Source: an uncultured bacterium
GTDB taxonomy: Bacteria; Methylomirabilota; Methylomirabilia; Rokubacteriales; CSP1-6
Assembly: GCA_946479205.1 (NCBI GenBank)
Contig: CAMLFJ010000140.1
Span: forward strand, 1-7,582
Reading direction: 5' to 3'
Length of the DNA: 7,582 nt
Made by a program: the position numbers and the translations under genes. The notes under the pieces are model-generated. The model did no database searches. It had not been told where the DNA came from and saw only the letters and a program-made list of their open reading frames with translations. Shown in pieces: positions 5,743 to 7,582 of this stretch. Position 1 is the stretch's first letter, and each line of letters begins with the position of its first letter.

Positions 5743-6590
5743 CCGCGTTCGGCCCGGATCCGCTGGTGAGCACCGAGTGGCTGGCCGCCCATCTGGGCGA
5801 GCCCGACCTGAAGGTGGTGGACGCCACCTTCTATCTCCCGCATCTCAAGCGCGACGCGCGCGCCGAGTTCGAGCAGGCGCACCTGCCGGGCGCGGTCTTC
5901 TTCGACATCGAGACGATCTCCGATCACACCAACCCGCTGCCGCACATGCTGCCGGATCCTCGGGAATTCGCTCGCGCGGTGGGCGCGCTCGGCATCGGCA
6001 CCGGCGACCGCGTGGTGGCCTACGGCGGGCGTGGGCTCATCGCCTCCGCGCGCGCGTGGTGGACGTTCCGCGTGTTCGGCCACGAGCGGGTGGCGGTGCT
6101 CGACGGCGGCTCTTCCAAGTGGAAGCAGGAGGGGCGGCCGGTCGAGGCGGGCACACCCTCCCCGGCCCCGCGGCCCTTCGCGGCGACGCCCCACAAGGAG
6201 CTGGTGGCCGATCTCGACCGCGTGCTCGCCACGCTCGAGCGGCGCGACGCGCAGATCATCGACGCGCGCTCGCGCGGACGCTTCGCGGCCACCGAGCCCG
6301 AGATCCGGCCCGGGCTCCGGGGCGGCCACATTCCCGGGAGCCTGAACCTGCCGTACAACGAATTATTCTCCCCCGACGACGACGTGCTGCGCCCGGAGGC
6401 GGACGTGCGCGGCGCCTTCCAGGGCGCGGGCCTCGACCTGGCGCGCCCGGTGATCACCACCTGCGGCTCCGGGGTGAGCGCGGCGGTGCTGGCCCTCGCG
6501 ATGTACCGGCTCGGCCGGCGCGACGCCGCGGTGTACGACGGCTCCTGGACCGAGTGGGGCGGCCGCCGCGACACGCCCGTCGCCCCCTGA
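5739..6590 (+). CDS. sseA: 3-Mercaptopyruvate sulfurtransferase
   Basis: This 283-residue two-domain rhodanese-fold enzyme transfers sulfur from 3-mercaptopyruvate to thiols or other acceptors, releasing pyruvate; mercaptopyruvate is formed by transamination of cysteine. The N-terminal domain (about 8-137) is the usual catalytically silent half, with AYGGRGLIASARAWW and no cysteine. The C-terminal domain (about 155-280) carries the active-site loop CGSGVSA with Cys242. That CG-S/T-GV type marks mercaptopyruvate rather than thiosulfate sulfurtransferases, whose loop is CRKGVTA. Arg181 and Arg190 in GRFAATEPEIRPG match the pair that binds the mercaptopyruvate carboxylate in SseA and mammalian MST. 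The length agrees with E. coli SseA (281). The ATG overlaps the rhodanese stop (ATGA) and lacks its own ribosome binding site, so translational coupling is likely. The thiol dioxygenase gene begins 14 bases after its stop. Confidence 0.93.
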   Translation: MTAFGPDPLVSTEWLAAHLGEPDLKVVDATFYLPHLKRDARAEFEQAHLPGAVFFDIETISDHTNPLPHMLPDPREFARAVGALGIGTGDRVVAYGGRGLIASARAWWTFRVFGHERVAVLDGGSSKWKQEGRPVEAGTPSPAPRPFAATPHKELVADLDRVLATLERRDAQIIDARSRGRFAATEPEIRPGLRGGHIPGSLNLPYNELFSPDDDVLRPEADVRGAFQGAGLDLARPVITTCGSGVSAAVLALAMYRLGRRDAAVYDGSWTEWGGRRDTPVAP

Positions 6591-6592
6591 CT

Positions 6593-6598
6593 GGAGAG
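6593..6598 (+). promoter_or_regulatory. Ribosome binding site of the thiol dioxygenase
   Basis: GGAGAG ends six bases before the ATG at 6605 and fixes that start; the open frame otherwise extends far upstream through the sulfurtransferase gene. Confidence 0.65.
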
Positions 6599-6604
6599 CC
6601 GACG

Positions 6605-7168
6605 ATGGCGTCCGAGACCTACACGCTCGAGCAGTTCGTGGCCGACCTCGACCGGATCACCCAGCGCGAGACCACGCCCGAGGCCATCACCGCGCAGATC
6701 GCGCCGCTCCTGGGCCGACTCGTGCAGAATCCCGACGCGATCCCCGCCCGGTTCCGCGGGCGCGCCCCGGACGGGGGACGCGGGCGCTTCATGCTCCACC
6801 GCGCCCCGCGCTTCAACGTCACCTCGGTGGTGTGGAGGCCCGGAGACCGGGCGGGCGCCCACAACCACGAGACCTGGGGCGTGATCGGCGTCATCGACAA
6901 CGAGATCGAGGAGACCCGCTATCGCGTGACCGAGGGGGCGGGCGGCAACGCCACGCTGGCCGTCCAGAGCGTGACCCGTCACGGGGCCGGCGCGGTGTCG
7001 CGCCTGGTGCCGCCCACCGACGAGGTGCACGCCATGCACAACCCGACCACGCGTGACACGGTGGAGATCCACGTGTACGGTAAGGATCTCTACGGGCTGC
7101 ACCGCAAGACGTGGGCCGACGACGGCCGCGTCTCGCCGCTGGTCAGCTCGAAGTACGCCAACTGCTGA
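6605..7168 (+). CDS. Cupin thiol dioxygenase (cysteine dioxygenase type I family)
   Basis: This 187-residue non-heme iron cupin should add O2 to a small thiol to give a sulfinate: cysteine to cysteine sulfinate, or 3-mercaptopropionate to its sulfinate. The iron ligands by alignment from memory with rat CDO are His86 and His88 (in GAHNHETWGVIG) and His142 (in DEVHAMHNP). His156 and Tyr158 (in EIHVYG) match the catalytic His155 and Tyr157, but the Ser of that triad is Glu154. There is no Cys at the rat Cys93 position, so no Cys-Tyr crosslink is expected, as in most bacterial members. The WGVIG and RFMLH segments resemble bacterial mercaptopropionate dioxygenases, where Gln stands at the position read here as Arg61. 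Substrate is therefore open between cysteine and mercaptopropionate. The protein ends in a Cys. It follows the mercaptopyruvate sulfurtransferase by 14 bases and precedes a peroxiredoxin by 31. Confidence 0.88.
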   Translation: MASETYTLEQFVADLDRITQRETTPEAITAQIAPLLGRLVQNPDAIPARFRGRAPDGGRGRFMLHRAPRFNVTSVVWRPGDRAGAHNHETWGVIGVIDNEIEETRYRVTEGAGGNATLAVQSVTRHGAGAVSRLVPPTDEVHAMHNPTTRDTVEIHVYGKDLYGLHRKTWADDGRVSPLVSSKYANC

Positions 7169-7185
7169 ACCACCACCCGCATATC

Positions 7186-7191
7186 AGGAGG
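7186..7191 (+). promoter_or_regulatory. Ribosome binding site of the peroxiredoxin
   Basis: AGGAGG is a perfect anti-Shine-Dalgarno match eight bases before the ATG at 7200. It is the strongest ribosome binding site in the plus-strand cluster and suggests high expression of this gene. Confidence 0.75.
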
Positions 7192-7199
7192 ACCGACGC

Positions 7200-7582
7200 A
7201 TGTCACTGAGACTCGGAGACACCGCCCCCGACTTCACCGCCGAGACCACCCAGGGCCCGGTCAAGTTCCACGACTGGATCGGAGACAGCTGGGCGATCCT
7301 CTTCTCCCACCCGCGCGACTACACCCCGGTGTGCACCACCGAGCTGGGCTACGTGGCGCGCCTCACCGGCGAGTTCGACAAGCGCCACGTCAAGTGCATC
7401 GGGCTCTCGATCGACCCGCTGGACTCGCACAAGGGCTGGATGGCCGACATCAAGGAGACGCAGGGCCACGAGCCCAAGTTCCCGGTGATAGCCGATCCTT
7501 CAAAGCAAGTCGCGAACCTGTACGGCATGATGCACCCGGCGCACGACGAGGTGTACACCGTGCGCACCGTGTTCGTGATCGA
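7200..7582 (+). CDS. Prx6-type 1-Cys peroxiredoxin, 3' end missing
   Basis: The first 127 residues of a peroxiredoxin are present; the frame is still open at the right edge. The enzyme reduces hydrogen peroxide and organic peroxides, and some relatives act on peroxynitrite. The thioredoxin-fold active site HPRDYTPVCTTELG (37-50) holds the peroxidatic Cys45 with Thr42 of the PxxxT/S-C type motif and is the signature of the Prx6 subfamily (HPxDFTPVCTTEL). LSIDPLDSHKGWMADI and the arginine of VRTVFVI (Arg123) also fit. Complete members are about 210-220 residues, so roughly 40% is missing. No resolving cysteine can be judged. The gap to the dioxygenase is 31 bases without a terminator, so it is probably the last visible gene of the same operon. 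Its role next to thiol-oxidising enzymes is likely protection from peroxides. Confidence 0.93.
   Translation, partial: MSLRLGDTAPDFTAETTQGPVKFHDWIGDSWAILFSHPRDYTPVCTTELGYVARLTGEFDKRHVKCIGLSIDPLDSHKGWMADIKETQGHEPKFPVIADPSKQVANLYGMMHPAHDEVYTVRTVFVI

Noticed and set aside
7486..7520. A locally AT-richer patch with less typical codons in the peroxiredoxin gene
   Set aside because: The reading frame and family pattern continue unbroken through it, so I see no frameshift, insertion or recombination junction.
1..7582. tRNA, rRNA, CRISPR arrays, insertion sequences and strong terminators
   Set aside because: I looked in the gaps between genes and found no hairpin followed by a T run, no cloverleaf-like segments, no transposase motifs and no spaced repeats other than the triple repeat at 813-842.

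Overview
The window is very GC-rich DNA (roughly 70% or more by eye) packed with bacterial genes and with strong G/C preference at third codon positions. Gene content and protein style suggest a soil or subsurface bacterium such as Candidatus Rokubacteria/Methylomirabilota or a deltaproteobacterial relative. That placement is an inference and cannot be settled from this window. I see no mobile element, CRISPR array, tRNA or rRNA.

Left half (1-2933, minus strand): an oxidative-stress signalling operon read right to left. It holds an OmpR-family response regulator (2256-2933), a membrane sensor histidine kinase sharing a GTGA overlap with it (850-2259), an atypical Fe/Mn superoxide dismutase (133-777) and the start of an unrecognised gene running off the left edge (1-122). 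The 72-base gap before the dismutase carries three direct repeats of GGATGAGA exactly 11 bases apart. They sit over the -35 position of a plausible extended -10 promoter. This is the layout expected for a PhoB/OmpR-type regulator, so the dismutase is probably a direct target of the adjacent regulator.

Centre (2934-3088): a divergent intergenic region. It contains a good plus-strand -10 element and a 45-codon ORF. The first ~26 codons look like the N-terminus of a VOC/glyoxalase-fold protein, and third-position GC collapses after them, so this is probably a gene remnant. Its stop overlaps the GTG start of the next gene.

Right half (3089-7582, plus strand): a compact thiol/sulfane-sulfur cluster. 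It comprises a low-specificity L-threonine aldolase, a four-rhodanese-domain protein, a 3-mercaptopyruvate sulfurtransferase (ATGA overlap), a cupin thiol dioxygenase and a Prx6-type 1-Cys peroxiredoxin cut by the right edge. A reasonable joint role is breakdown of cysteine-derived thiols: the dioxygenase oxidises a thiol to a sulfinate, the sulfurtransferase takes sulfane sulfur from mercaptopyruvate, the rhodaneses relay persulfide sulfur, and the peroxiredoxin handles peroxides. The role of the aldolase here is unclear. A near-consensus promoter (TTGACA, 17 bases, TAGCGT) at the end of the aldolase gene may let the sulfur genes be transcribed separately, possibly as a leaderless message.

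The most interesting points are the 11-base operator-like repeats, the six rhodanese modules with different active-site loops, and the dioxygenase whose catalytic Ser-His-Tyr triad appears to read Glu-His-Tyr.
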